Shown in pieces: positions 36,022 to 45,321 of a DNA stretch of 64,000 nucleotides. Numbering within the stretch: the stretch's first letter is position 1; every line of letters begins with the position of its first letter. The position numbers and the translations under genes are program-made. The notes under the pieces are model-generated. The model worked only from the letters and a program-made list of their open reading frames with translations. It did no database searches and was not told the DNA's origin. The stretch comes from Methylocaldum marinum (GTDB lineage Bacteria > Pseudomonadota > Gammaproteobacteria > Methylococcales > Methylococcaceae): assembly GCF_003584645.1 (NCBI RefSeq), contig NZ_AP017928.1, positions 2,394,395 through 2,458,394 of the forward strand, given 5' to 3'.

Positions 36022-37107
36022 ATGCATCGCAAGAAGGTACGAACCGCCGTCGTCGGCGTAGGCAATTGCGCATCCTCGCTGGTCCAGGGTGTCGAGTTCT
36101 ACCGCAAGGCGAAGGACGGCGATGCCGTCCCCGGTCTGATGCACGTCAACCTCGGCGGCTATCACATTTCCGATATCGAGTTTTCCGCCGCCTTCGACGT
36201 CAATGTCGGCAAGGTCGGCAAGGACTTGTCCGAGGCCATTTTCGCGGAGCCGAACAACACCTACCGGTTCCGCGAAGTCCCCGAAATCGGCGTCGAAGTC
36301 CGCCGCGGCGTCACGCTCGATGGCCTCGGCAAGTATCTCAGGGACGTCATCGAAGAATCGCCCGAACCGCCCGCGGATATCGCCCAGGTCCTCCGCGACA
36401 CCGAAACCGACGTGCTCGTCTCCTATCTGCCCGTCGGCGCTCAAAAGGCTACCGAATTCTATGCCGAGCAGGCTCTCGAAGCGGGCTGCGGCATGGTCAA
36501 CTGCATTCCCGTCTTTATCGCGTCCGACCCTCGCTGGCGGAAGCACTTCGAGGAAAGAAGCCTCCCCCTCATCGGCGACGACGTCAAATCGCAGGTGGGC
36601 GCTACCATCGTCCACCGGGCGTTGGCGAATCTTTTCCGCGAGCGCGGCGTCCGGCTGGACCGCACCTATCAGCTCAATTTCGGCGGCAATTCCGATTTTC
36701 TCAACATGCTCGAACGGGAACGGCTGGAATCGAAGAAGCTCTCCAAGACCCGCGCCGTGACCAGCCAGCTCGACCATGCCCTGTCCGACGCCGAAGCGCA
36801 CGTCGGCCCCAGCGACTACGTGCCCTGGCTCACCGACCGCAAGTTCTGCTACATCCGGCTGGAAGGCACGACCTTCGGCAATGTGCCGCTGCACGGCGAA
36901 CTCAAGCTGGAAGTCTGGGATTCGCCCAATTCCGCCGGCGTGGTCATCGACGCGGTGCGCTGCGTCAAGCTGGCGCTCGATCGGGGCATCGGCGGCGCGC
37001 TGATCGGACCGGCCGCCTGGTTCATGAAGTCGCCGCCCGAGCAGTTCACCGATGCCGAGGCCCGTGTCCGCACGGAGGCCTTCATACGCGGCAAGGCGCC
37101 GCGTTGA
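36022..37107 (+). CDS. Myo-inositol-1-phosphate synthase family protein
   Basis: This 361-residue protein makes inositol 1-phosphate from glucose 6-phosphate using NAD, judging by family. The Rossmann start is [20 protein letters not shown]. The conserved inner parts are [34 protein letters not shown] and the catalytic-domain stretch [18 protein letters not shown]. The length (about 360) matches the short prokaryotic type seen in actinobacteria rather than the eukaryotic form of about 510. AAGGAGAGAGT precedes the ATG; an earlier in-frame ATG at 35965 lacks a site. It leads a run of four same-strand genes (methyltransferase, glycosidase, phosphatase) that may build an inositol- or sugar-based product. 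Confidence 0.9.
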   Translation: MHRKKVRTAVVGVGNCASSLVQGVEFYRKAKDGDAVPGLMHVNLGGYHISDIEFSAAFDVNVGKVGKDLSEAIFAEPNNTYRFREVPEIGVEVRRGVTLDGLGKYLRDVIEESPEPPADIAQVLRDTETDVLVSYLPVGAQKATEFYAEQALEAGCGMVNCIPVFIASDPRWRKHFEERSLPLIGDDVKSQVGATIVHRALANLFRERGVRLDRTYQLNFGGNSDFLNMLERERLESKKLSKTRAVTSQLDHALSDAEAHVGPSDYVPWLTDRKFCYIRLEGTTFGNVPLHGELKLEVWDSPNSAGVVIDAVRCVKLALDRGIGGALIGPAAWFMKSPPEQFTDAEARVRTEAFIRGKAPR

Positions 37108-37117
37108 CGGAGTCGCC

Positions 37118-37915
37118 ATGATCGAACCCACCGAAACGGACGGGACCACCGTCTGGACCCGCGAGCGCATCGAGCGGCGCATCCGCGAGCTGGGCGAATG
37201 GTTCCACAATCTCGACCTCGGCGGCATAAGCACCGCCCCGAACCATTTCCTCGGCGATTATCCCGCCGTCAAGTGGCGGCAGTTCGCGGCCGCCCTTCCC
37301 GCCGATCTGAGCGGCCGGTCGGTGCTCGACATCGGCTGCAACGCGGGTTTCTACGCCATCGAGATGAAAAAGCGCGGCGCCGAGCGGGTCGTCGGCATCG
37401 ACTCCGACGAGGCATATCTGGCCCAGGCGCGTTTCGCGGCCGAGGTCAAAGGGCTGGACATCGAATTTCGCCTTCTGTCCGTGTACGACGTTGCCGCTCT
37501 CGGTGAAACCTTCGACCTGGTGATCTTCATGGGCGTGTTCTATCACCTGCGCCATCCTTTGCTGGCGCTGGACCTGATCCATCGACACGCCGCCCGCGAC
37601 CTTTTGCTGTTCCAGTCCATGCAGCGCGGCAGCCCGGAGATCGAGGCGGTGGGACGCGACTACGGCTTCGAGCAATGGGAGGTATTCGACCGTCCCGGTT
37701 TTCCCAGGATGCATTTCATCGAGCACCGCTATGCCGGCGACCCCACCAACTGGTGGATTCCCAACCGAGCCTGCACCGAGGCGATGCTGCGCAGCGCCGG
37801 CTTCGAGATTCTCGCCCGTCCCGAGCAAGAGGTCTGCGTCTGCCGCAGGACAGAGCTGAACCTGGAAGAGTGGGATCATCGGGCGGTCTATCCCAGCCGC
37901 GGCGGGAATCCGTAA
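37118..37915 (+). CDS. SAM-dependent methyltransferase (CmoB-like fold)
   Basis: This 265-residue class I methyltransferase has the SAM-binding motif VLDIGCNAGFYAIEMKKRGA, an acidic loop VVGIDSDEAYLAQARF and motif IV FDLVIFMGVFYHLRHPLLAL. The N-terminal part (WFHNLDLGGISTAPNHFLGD) resembles the CmoB/mo5U group, but the tRNA-binding features cannot be judged. I recall a methyltransferase family named after Rta_06860 with this look and similar neighbours; unverified. The ATG at 37118 has GGAG upstream and follows the inositol-phosphate synthase by ten bases, so they share an operon. Confidence 0.85.
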   Translation: MIEPTETDGTTVWTRERIERRIRELGEWFHNLDLGGISTAPNHFLGDYPAVKWRQFAAALPADLSGRSVLDIGCNAGFYAIEMKKRGAERVVGIDSDEAYLAQARFAAEVKGLDIEFRLLSVYDVAALGETFDLVIFMGVFYHLRHPLLALDLIHRHAARDLLLFQSMQRGSPEIEAVGRDYGFEQWEVFDRPGFPRMHFIEHRYAGDPTNWWIPNRACTEAMLRSAGFEILARPEQEVCVCRRTELNLEEWDHRAVYPSRGGNP

Positions 37916-37928
37916 GCCGAAGCATCGC

Positions 37929-38000
37929 GTCGGGAAGGGATTCCCGACCTGCACAATGGCACGGCGGTAGGTCGGCAAGCCTTTGCCGACGAAGCCCTTG
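37929..38000. repeat. Pair of REP-like palindromes, one of each variant
   Basis: A GTCGGGAA-type unit (GTCGGGAAGGGATTCCCGAC) and a GTCGGCAA-type unit (GTAGGTCGGCAAGCC then TTTGCCGAC) lie head to tail in the gap between the methyltransferase and the glycosidase gene. Both are unoccupied by IS110. Confidence 0.75.
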
Positions 38001-38130
38001 GCCGAGCCGCTACAGACTCGTAGCCCGTATGAAACGCAGTGGAATACGGGAATCCCGCGGCTCCGATCATCCCGGATTTCGTTGCACTTCATCCGGGCTA
38101 CGTCGCTTTAACGGTCTATGAGGAGGAAAC

Positions 38131-39021
38131 ATGATCGAAGCAGTGATGCTCTGGAACGAACCCAACAATAAATCCCACTGGGATTTCGAGATCGACCGGG
38201 ACTGGCGCCTCTTCGCCGAAATGGTGAATCTCGCGGCCGACGCCCTGCGCGCCGAACATCCGCGTCTCCCGATCGTGCTCGGCGGCATCTCGCCCATCGA
38301 TCCCTCGTTCATGGAACGGATGAAAAGCTTCGGTGTCATTCGGCGCATGGATGCGGTCGCCGTCCACGGTTTTCCGCTGGACTGGAACCATTGGCAGATC
38401 CATGAGTGGCCCGAAAAGCTGGAGGAAATTCGCGGCATCGTCGACGACAAGCCGATCTGGATCTCCGAAGTCGGCGTCTCCAGCTTCGGCGCCGAGGAAG
38501 TGCAGGAATTCGGCCTTAAGCGAACCGCGGAACTGCTGCTGGGAATGGCGCCGCGAATCCATTGGTACAGCCTGTACGACCTGCCCCGAGCCTGGCCGGC
38601 GACGACCCGCCACCGCGAGGCCGAAGGTTCGGCCTATTACCGCCATTTCTACATGGGCCTGCTGCGGGAGGACGGCACGCCCAAACCGGCTTTCCGCCAC
38701 TTCTGCGAGTACGCGCCGGACATGGGACTGTGCCAGTGGTTCCATTTCGAGGATCACCGGCTCGACGACGCGGTGCGGATCATGAAAGATCTGGGCGTCA
38801 CCTATCTCCGCACCGGCCTGAGCTGGGCCGACCGATTCCGGCCCGACGCGCTCGCCTGGTTCGATAGACAGATGCGCGCGCTCGAACCCTTCCGGGTCAC
38901 CGTGACCTACTGCTTCACCCCCGAGCACCGCGGCATCAATCCCCACCACACCAGTCCGCCGCAACGCATGGAGGAATTCGCCGAGTTCTGCGTCGAAATG
39001 ACCCGGCGCTACGCTCGATGA
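38131..39021 (+). CDS. Clan GH-A glycosidase-like protein, apparently circularly permuted
   Basis: The 296-residue protein shows the two catalytic signatures of clan A glycosidases: WNEPN (acid/base) already at residues 8-12, and WISEVGVSSFG (nucleophile) near residue 115. Normal clan A barrels have about 120 residues of strands 1-3 before WNEPN. Here that material appears instead at the C terminus: KDLGVTYLRTGLSWADRF, then FRVTVTYCFTPEHRGI, ending EFCVEMTRRYAR, which is where WNEPN would normally follow. The order is therefore permuted. GAGGAGGAAAC precedes the ATG. The stop overlaps the next gene by ATGA. The enzyme resembles beta-xylosidases, but the substrate is unknown; no signal peptide is seen. 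Confidence 0.78.
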   Translation: MIEAVMLWNEPNNKSHWDFEIDRDWRLFAEMVNLAADALRAEHPRLPIVLGGISPIDPSFMERMKSFGVIRRMDAVAVHGFPLDWNHWQIHEWPEKLEEIRGIVDDKPIWISEVGVSSFGAEEVQEFGLKRTAELLLGMAPRIHWYSLYDLPRAWPATTRHREAEGSAYYRHFYMGLLREDGTPKPAFRHFCEYAPDMGLCQWFHFEDHRLDDAVRIMKDLGVTYLRTGLSWADRFRPDALAWFDRQMRALEPFRVTVTYCFTPEHRGINPHHTSPPQRMEEFAEFCVEMTRRYAR

Positions 39022-39629
39022 CCACGTTTCTGCTGATCCGTCACGGCGCGCATCGCCTGGGCGGAGACGTCATCGCCGGCAGGACGCCGGGCGTGTATCT
39101 CAGCGACCTCGGCTGGGACCAGGTCCGCGCCATGGCCGAACGGGTCGCCCGTCTTTCCGTTTCCGCCCTCTACTCCAGCCCCGCCGAACGCACGCTGGAA
39201 ACAGCCCGCCATCTGTCCGAACGGCTCGATCTTCCGGTTCGAGTGCTCGAAAGCCTCAACGAAATCGACTTCGGCGACTGGACCGGCAAAAAACTCGAAG
39301 AGCTCCGCCGCTCGGACGTTTTCGCCCGATGGAACGCTTTTCGCAGCGGCACGCGCATTCCCGAGGGCGAAGCCATGATCGAAACGCAGACCCGCATCGT
39401 CTCGGAAATGCTGCGCCTGCGCGAGGATCATCCGAACGATTGCATCGCCCTGGTGAGCCACGGCGACGTCATCAAAGCCGCCCTCGCCTATTTTGTGGCC
39501 GTGCCCTTGGACCTATTCAGCCGCATCGAGATCGGACTGGCCTCGGTCAGCGTCGTCGCCCTGCTCGATCACGGCCCCTGGGTGCTTTGCGTCAACAATA
39601 CGGGTAGCGAATTGCCCATGCCCTATTAA
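39018..39629 (+). CDS. Histidine phosphatase family protein
   Basis: This 203-residue protein is of the phosphoglycerate-mutase-like superfamily. The catalytic histidine lies in FLLIRHGAH, the second conserved arginine in LYSSPAERTLETARHL, the acid in LNEIDFGDWTG, and the second histidine in CIALVSHGDVIKAALAYF. It would remove phosphate from a small molecule, perhaps a sugar or inositol phosphate made by the upstream genes; that link is inference from the coupled operon (ATGA overlap with the glycosidase gene). The ending is followed by repeats and an IS110 element. Confidence 0.88.
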   Translation: MTTFLLIRHGAHRLGGDVIAGRTPGVYLSDLGWDQVRAMAERVARLSVSALYSSPAERTLETARHLSERLDLPVRVLESLNEIDFGDWTGKKLEELRRSDVFARWNAFRSGTRIPEGEAMIETQTRIVSEMLRLREDHPNDCIALVSHGDVIKAALAYFVAVPLDLFSRIEIGLASVSVVALLDHGPWVLCVNNTGSELPMPY

Positions 39630-39630
39630 A

Positions 39631-39880
39631 CTGACAATTCCGTACACCGGATATAATGGTATGAAAACCATCTGTACGGGCACTCGCGAGTAGGTCGGGA
39701 ATCCTTTCCCAACGTCATGGCCCGGTCGAGCGTCTTCGTCGGCAAGGGATTGCCGACCTACAACCGTGCCACCTTGTAGGTCGGGAATCCTTTCCCGACG
39801 TCACCTCCCGACCAAGCGTCTGACAATTCCGTACACCGGATATAATGGTATGAAAACTATCTGTACGGGCACTCGCGAGT
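39631..39880. repeat. Direct duplication of about 62 bp with REP palindromes between
   Basis: A segment starting CTGACAATTCCGTACACC and ending GGGCACTCGCGAGTAG occurs at about 39630-39691 and again at about 39821-39882, with three REP-like palindromes between. The left copy runs on into an intact GTCGGGAA palindrome; the right copy is interrupted right after GTAG by IS110 copy 2. The left copy therefore shows the uninterrupted target. Confidence 0.8.
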
Positions 39881-39897
39881 AGATACTGTTATCCGGG

Positions 39898-41099
<1,202 letters not shown>

Positions 41100-41168
41100 A
41101 GGTCGGGAATCCTTTCCCGACATTCACGCCCCGACCGAACGTCTGTGTCGGCAAAGGATTGCCGACCT

Positions 41169-41428
41169 TATATCTCGATTCTGCGTTCCACAAGAGGCAG
41201 AATCTCCGACTGATCATCGGACCCAGACGCTGGGCAAGACGTTGCCGACCTTGGGCCTGAAGCCCGCGCCGTAGATCGTCCCCCAGCGTCCCTTCCTCGC
41301 CATTGAGTTCGAACAGTATCGTAGGGCTGCCTTGGGCAGAACCCTGGATGGATAAGGCTGAACCCGGCAGGAGCGGTTCCGAGCGATCGGCCCCTTCATC
41401 GTTCCCGAACGAACCCCAAGGAGACTTC
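41169..41428 (+). ncRNA. Candidate bridge RNA region of the second IS110 lineage
   Basis: Four guide-like segments occur in order. TTGCCGACCT (41242-41251) is identical to the left target at 41159-41168. CGTAG (41270-41274) can pair with CTACG at the right target. ACAGTATC (41313-41320) is identical to the right end (42394-42401). ATAAG (41352-41356) can pair with CTTAT at the left end. Their relative positions align with those of the first lineage. Confidence 0.72.
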
Positions 41429-42385
41429 ATGACGTTCACCCCCATCGGTATCGACATCGCCAAAGCCAAGTTCGACGCCGCCGCACTCCGCAACGGCAAG
41501 TACAAAACCAAGGTCTTCCAGAATACGCCCGAAGGGTTTAAGGCGTTCCTGGCCTGGCTGCAGGCCTTCCCAGCGCCCCACGTGTGTCTGGAGGCCACCG
41601 GCCGCTATGGTGAGGGCTTGGCCCTGTTCCTGGTCGACCACGGCCTCGCCGTCAGCGTGGTCAACCCCGCCCAAATCCACGCCTTCGGCAAAGCCGAACT
41701 GAGCCGCACCAAGACCGACAAGACCGATGCCAAGCTCATCGCCCGCTTCTGTCATAGCCAAAGACCTCTGCTCTGGCAGCCGCCTCCGCTGGCCGTGCGC
41801 CAATTACAAGCGCTGGTCCGTCGGCTCGAGAGCCTCCTCGAGATGCGGCAGATGGAACGCAACCGCCTGGACGGGGCCGACCCCACCGTACGCCCCTCCA
41901 TCGAAGCCGTGCTCGCCACCCTCGACGCCGAGATCGCCGCGACCCAAACACGCATCCGGGAGCACATCGACCACGATCCGGACCTCCGCCAACGGCGTGA
42001 CCTGCTCGACACCATTCCCGGCTTGGGCAATGCCACGATCCCGGTGCTGCTGGCCGCCCTGGGCGACGTTCACCGCTTCGAAAACGCGCGCAGTGTCGCC
42101 GCCTTTGCCGGCCTCTCGCCCAAAGAGCACCAGTCCGGAAAATGGAAAGGCCACACCCGTCTATCCAAAACCGGCGATGCCTTGCTCCGCAAAGCCCTTT
42201 ACATGCCGGCCATCGTCGCCCGGCGCCATAACCCACTGATCCGCACCTTCTGCGAGCGCCTTAAAGCCCAAGGCAAGAACGGCAAACTCATCGTGGGCGC
42301 CGCCATGCGCAAGCTCCTCGTCCTCGCCTACGGCGTCCTTAAATCCGGTCAACCGTTCAATCCCAATTTTGCGCTTGCATCGTGA
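41429..42385 (+). CDS. IS110-family DEDD transposase (second lineage)
   Basis: This 318-residue recombinase has DEDD motifs in PIGIDIAKAKFDAAAL, VCLEATGRYGEGLALF and TKTDKTDAKLIARFC, and a Tnp20 domain with the serine region KEHQSGKWKGHTRLSKTG. AAGGAG stands just before the ATG at 41429, so the frame open from 41303 is not used; that upstream part is the candidate bridge RNA. It is clearly different in sequence from the transposases of the other two elements, yet uses the same core and kind of target. Confidence 0.92.
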   Translation: MTFTPIGIDIAKAKFDAAALRNGKYKTKVFQNTPEGFKAFLAWLQAFPAPHVCLEATGRYGEGLALFLVDHGLAVSVVNPAQIHAFGKAELSRTKTDKTDAKLIARFCHSQRPLLWQPPPLAVRQLQALVRRLESLLEMRQMERNRLDGADPTVRPSIEAVLATLDAEIAATQTRIREHIDHDPDLRQRRDLLDTIPGLGNATIPVLLAALGDVHRFENARSVAAFAGLSPKEHQSGKWKGHTRLSKTGDALLRKALYMPAIVARRHNPLIRTFCERLKAQGKNGKLIVGAAMRKLLVLAYGVLKSGQPFNPNFALAS

Positions 42386-42402
42386 TTCTGAAGACAGTAT
42401 CT

Positions 42403-42487
42403 ACGACAGTGCCACCCTGTAGGTCGGGAATCCTTTCCCGACGTTCACGCCCCGACCGAGCGTCTCTGCCGGCAAGGGAGTGCCAAC
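42403..42487. repeat. REP-like palindromes right of the third IS110 element
   Basis: A GTCGGGAA-type unit (GTAGGTCGGGAATCC then TTTCCCGAC, about 42419-42442) and a degenerate GTCGGCAA-type unit (about 42467-42490) lie between the element and the end of the next gene. Confidence 0.7.
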
Positions 42488-44197
42488 CTACGACTGAGCG
42501 AGAATTCGAACCAGTTGCGCCTTGTACGAGTCTCCGGCGCGATGAAGCCGCCGCCGTTCGTTCGGATCGCTCGCCCCGGCGCAGATCGCGCACTGTCCCA
42601 GGCGAAACGCCGCATAGGCCGCGCGATAGAAGGCCATCGCCTCCAAAGCCGGCGGCTCTCCGCCCGCGTCGACGAACGCATTCAACAAGGGCCGGGCCGT
42701 TTCGTCATCAAGCCGCCATTCCACCATCGTCCCCGCCAGATCCCAAACCAGGGGCTGACGCCCCACCGCCGTGTGGTCCGCCGAATGCCCGGTGCAATCC
42801 ACCTTGATCAGCCTGCCGTCGGTCCGGCGTATCCATTCCTCGGGCCCCATCCGCCCGTCGCCGCAGGCGGGCACGGGGCGCACGGGAATCGACCGCTTCC
42901 AGCGCAGGGTGCGCTCCGCCGCGGCCTCGCCGAGGCTTTCCCGCGTATTCCAGTACAGCATCTCGCGCAGGCGCTCCAGCGCTGTGTGTTGTTCGGAAAT
43001 CGCCAGCACCGAATCGGCGGCATCGAGGATGTAGCGCCCGACGTGGTCCAATACCGCCGCGTCACGGCATTGCGGCGATAGCGGTTTTCCGTCGATCCAG
43101 GGCCTGGCGACGAAACCGTGGGCGGAGTCCAGCGGAGCCCCCGTCCAGCCGCGCTTCGCCAGCCATGCCATGCGATCGCGGGCGGCCTCGGCTCCGCCGG
43201 TCAGACCCTCGAACTTCCACAGCACGGAGAAACCGTCACGCCGCACCACCCGGTATTTGGTCCGTTCGAACGCCGCGAATGCCGCCGGCCACTCGTCTTC
43301 GCTCGCATAGACGGCGCGACGCCACATTCCGCCGCTCAGACTATCCACCCGAACGAACGGGCCGCTGCGACAGGCCAGCTCTTCCGTTAGCGATCGGCCG
43401 TTCCAGGTCATTTCGTTCAAACCAACGACGTAACGCGGCGTGTCGGCCCACCATCGCCGCACGTCCTCGTTTCCGGCGTGTCCGGGTCCGCTGGGGTGTC
43501 CCGGAAAAAAGAAGATTTTGGATCGGTCGATACCGGCTTCGACCAGCGCTTGCGCCGCGGCCGCCATCGACGAACCGGACAGTCCCGGTCCTTCGTCCGC
43601 CACCAGTCCGAAAACCGCTCCCCGAACGGCCCCGCTCGGGAGTTCCGCACGTCGGACATAGGGATGCCCCGTGGGCCGAACCGTGAGCCGTCGCACGCTC
43701 CAGCCGGCCTTGACCAGCACCCGCGCCACCACAGCCGAAAGACCGGTGCCTATGCTGCGAATGCCGACCACCGCCGCGCGCTTCGAACCCGAATCCGCAT
43801 GATCGCGAATCCATCGTCTCGCGGCTTCGGCGTATTGCTCCGGGTAGAGCGCGTAGAACGCGAATCCTTCCGGCACTTTGACGCGCACCGTCAGATCCGG
43901 CGGTAGTTCAATCTCGGCGAGCGCTTTTTGAAATGGCCCGAGATCGGCGTGACCGAGAAACGCATCGGCGGCGAGATCGGTGACCGTCATGATACGCTGC
44001 ACGAGTGGATCGTTTCCCAACCGGTCGGCCAGGGCCAGCTCCAGTTGTCCGGCTTCGATCAGTAGCCTGCGGCGGGCGTCCCATTCTTTGCCGCCAGCCC
44101 GTTCGGCCCACTCCCGAACCCGGGTGAGTGCGGTTGTGGCCGGTTCTTCGAAGCTTGGATCACCGTAGACCAACATATTTCTAAGACCGATACGCAC
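42488..44197 (-). CDS. Phosphoribosyltransferase-like / kinase-like fusion protein
   Basis: This 569-residue protein combines two recognisable folds but no named family. Residues about 130-260 look like a phosphoribosyltransferase: VVGIRSIGTGLSAVVARVLV, then the PRPP-loop-like LVADEGPGLSGSSM. Residues about 300-550 look like an aminoglycoside/small-molecule kinase: YRVVRRDGFSVLWKFEGLTG, then LIKVDCTGHSADH and PLVWDLAGTMVEWRLD, the last suggestive of a metal-binding DL. The start is a GTG at 44197; an ATG at 44176 is an alternative. It is divergent from the pyruvyltransferase gene and follows the inositol-phosphate gene group across the IS elements. The reaction is unknown. Confidence 0.65.
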   Translation of the reverse strand: MRIGLRNMLVYGDPSFEEPATTALTRVREWAERAGGKEWDARRRLLIEAGQLELALADRLGNDPLVQRIMTVTDLAADAFLGHADLGPFQKALAEIELPPDLTVRVKVPEGFAFYALYPEQYAEAARRWIRDHADSGSKRAAVVGIRSIGTGLSAVVARVLVKAGWSVRRLTVRPTGHPYVRRAELPSGAVRGAVFGLVADEGPGLSGSSMAAAAQALVEAGIDRSKIFFFPGHPSGPGHAGNEDVRRWWADTPRYVVGLNEMTWNGRSLTEELACRSGPFVRVDSLSGGMWRRAVYASEDEWPAAFAAFERTKYRVVRRDGFSVLWKFEGLTGGAEAARDRMAWLAKRGWTGAPLDSAHGFVARPWIDGKPLSPQCRDAAVLDHVGRYILDAADSVLAISEQHTALERLREMLYWNTRESLGEAAAERTLRWKRSIPVRPVPACGDGRMGPEEWIRRTDGRLIKVDCTGHSADHTAVGRQPLVWDLAGTMVEWRLDDETARPLLNAFVDAGGEPPALEAMAFYRAAYAAFRLGQCAICAGASDPNERRRLHRAGDSYKAQLVRILAQS

Positions 44198-44247
44198 GGT
44201 GTTAGTCTCGTGCCATCTAATCGTTAAGAGCGAATAGCCGAAATCGA

Positions 44248-45318
44248 ATGGAAAAGCCTGCTTCCGGGACGGGCGTCCTGACCTTTCACCGCTGCATCAA
44301 TTACGGCAGCTACTGGCAAGCCCGTTGCTTAGTGGAGGGACTTCGTTCGCGCGGGTACCCGGCCGTAATCGTCGATCACGATTCCTGGCGGATCAGACTC
44401 GCCGAATGGATGTGTGCGCTGCGCCCGGTCCTGCCCACGCCGGTCCCGGGCACGGATTACCCGCTCTACGCCCTGAAATTGGCCAAGTTCGTACGTACCA
44501 TCGCCTCCTTCCAGCGCTCCCCGCGCTTCGATCTCGACCATCCGAAGGTCCTCGACCGGTTCGAACGGGTTGTGGTCGGAAGCGACGAGGTCTGGAATCT
44601 GGCCCATCCCTGGTATGGTGGATGCCCTTTGTTCTTCGGGGTCGGCATCCGGGCGCGGCTGGTTGCCTATGCGGCCAGTTTCGGAAACTACAATGCCTCG
44701 AACGGACTTGATCCGATCTGGGCGGACCGACTGCGCGCGTTCGACGCCATATCGGTTCGCGACCAGAACTCCCGCGACATCATCAAGAACGCTCTCGGCT
44801 TCGAGCCCGAACTGGTGCTCGATCCCTGTCTTCAGTTCATGCCGAAGCCGGACGGAGGCTGGCGCGGGCCGGTTCGGCCTTTCGTTGCGGTCTACGGGCA
44901 CAATTTTTCCGAAGCGTTCGGCCGTGCGGTCAGGCGCTGGGCCGAATCCCGCGGCTATCTGCTGCTCAGCCTGGGTTACCGGAACGACTGGGCGAACCGC
45001 CAGTGGATCACCGCCGGGCCCCATGATTTCGCCCATGCCATGGCGCGTGCGGCCGCCGTGGCGACCAATTTCTTCCACGGCTGCGCATTTGCGCTCCGCT
45101 ACCGCAAACCATTCGTCTGCGAAACCTCCCCTTATCGGGCCACCAAGATTCAAAACCTGATGGCCTGGGTCAACGGCCAAAAACACCTGGTCCCGCCGAC
45201 GGCGCCGCCCGCCGCGTACGACGCTTGCCTGAGCGAGGCTCTGGATCCGAACCTACTCGACCGAATCGAGCTACTCCGCCGAAAGTCGGATGTCTATCTC
45301 GATCTGGCGCTGGGCTGA
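44248..45318 (+). CDS. Polysaccharide pyruvyl transferase family protein
   Basis: This 356-residue protein matches the polysaccharide pyruvyl transferase family, which adds pyruvate ketals to exopolysaccharide sugars. Visible elements are the start TFHRCINYGSYWQARCLVEG, the mid motif VVGSDEVWNLAHPWYGG, SVRDQNSRDIIKNALG, the LDPCLQF strand, and ATNFFHGCAFALRYRKPFVC near the end. Length is typical. It is followed after three bases by an FrhB-like Fe-S protein, a pair often found together in exopolysaccharide clusters. Secreted VPLPA-CTERM proteins downstream strengthen an envelope role. Confidence 0.88.
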   Translation: MEKPASGTGVLTFHRCINYGSYWQARCLVEGLRSRGYPAVIVDHDSWRIRLAEWMCALRPVLPTPVPGTDYPLYALKLAKFVRTIASFQRSPRFDLDHPKVLDRFERVVVGSDEVWNLAHPWYGGCPLFFGVGIRARLVAYAASFGNYNASNGLDPIWADRLRAFDAISVRDQNSRDIIKNALGFEPELVLDPCLQFMPKPDGGWRGPVRPFVAVYGHNFSEAFGRAVRRWAESRGYLLLSLGYRNDWANRQWITAGPHDFAHAMARAAAVATNFFHGCAFALRYRKPFVCETSPYRATKIQNLMAWVNGQKHLVPPTAPPAAYDACLSEALDPNLLDRIELLRRKSDVYLDLALG

Positions 45319-45321
45319 ACG

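Larger units (their letters stand above)
41167..42402 (+). mobile_element. IS110-family element of a second lineage (about 1,234 bp)
   Basis: CT cores lie at 41167-41168 and 42401-42402. The layout is the same as the other two elements (long left non-coding end, one transposase, short right end), but the transposase is a distant relative. It is inserted in a GTCGGCAA-type palindrome (41147-41166), again between GAC and AC. The right end ACAGTATCTAC is nearly the same as in the other lineage. Confidence 0.85.
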
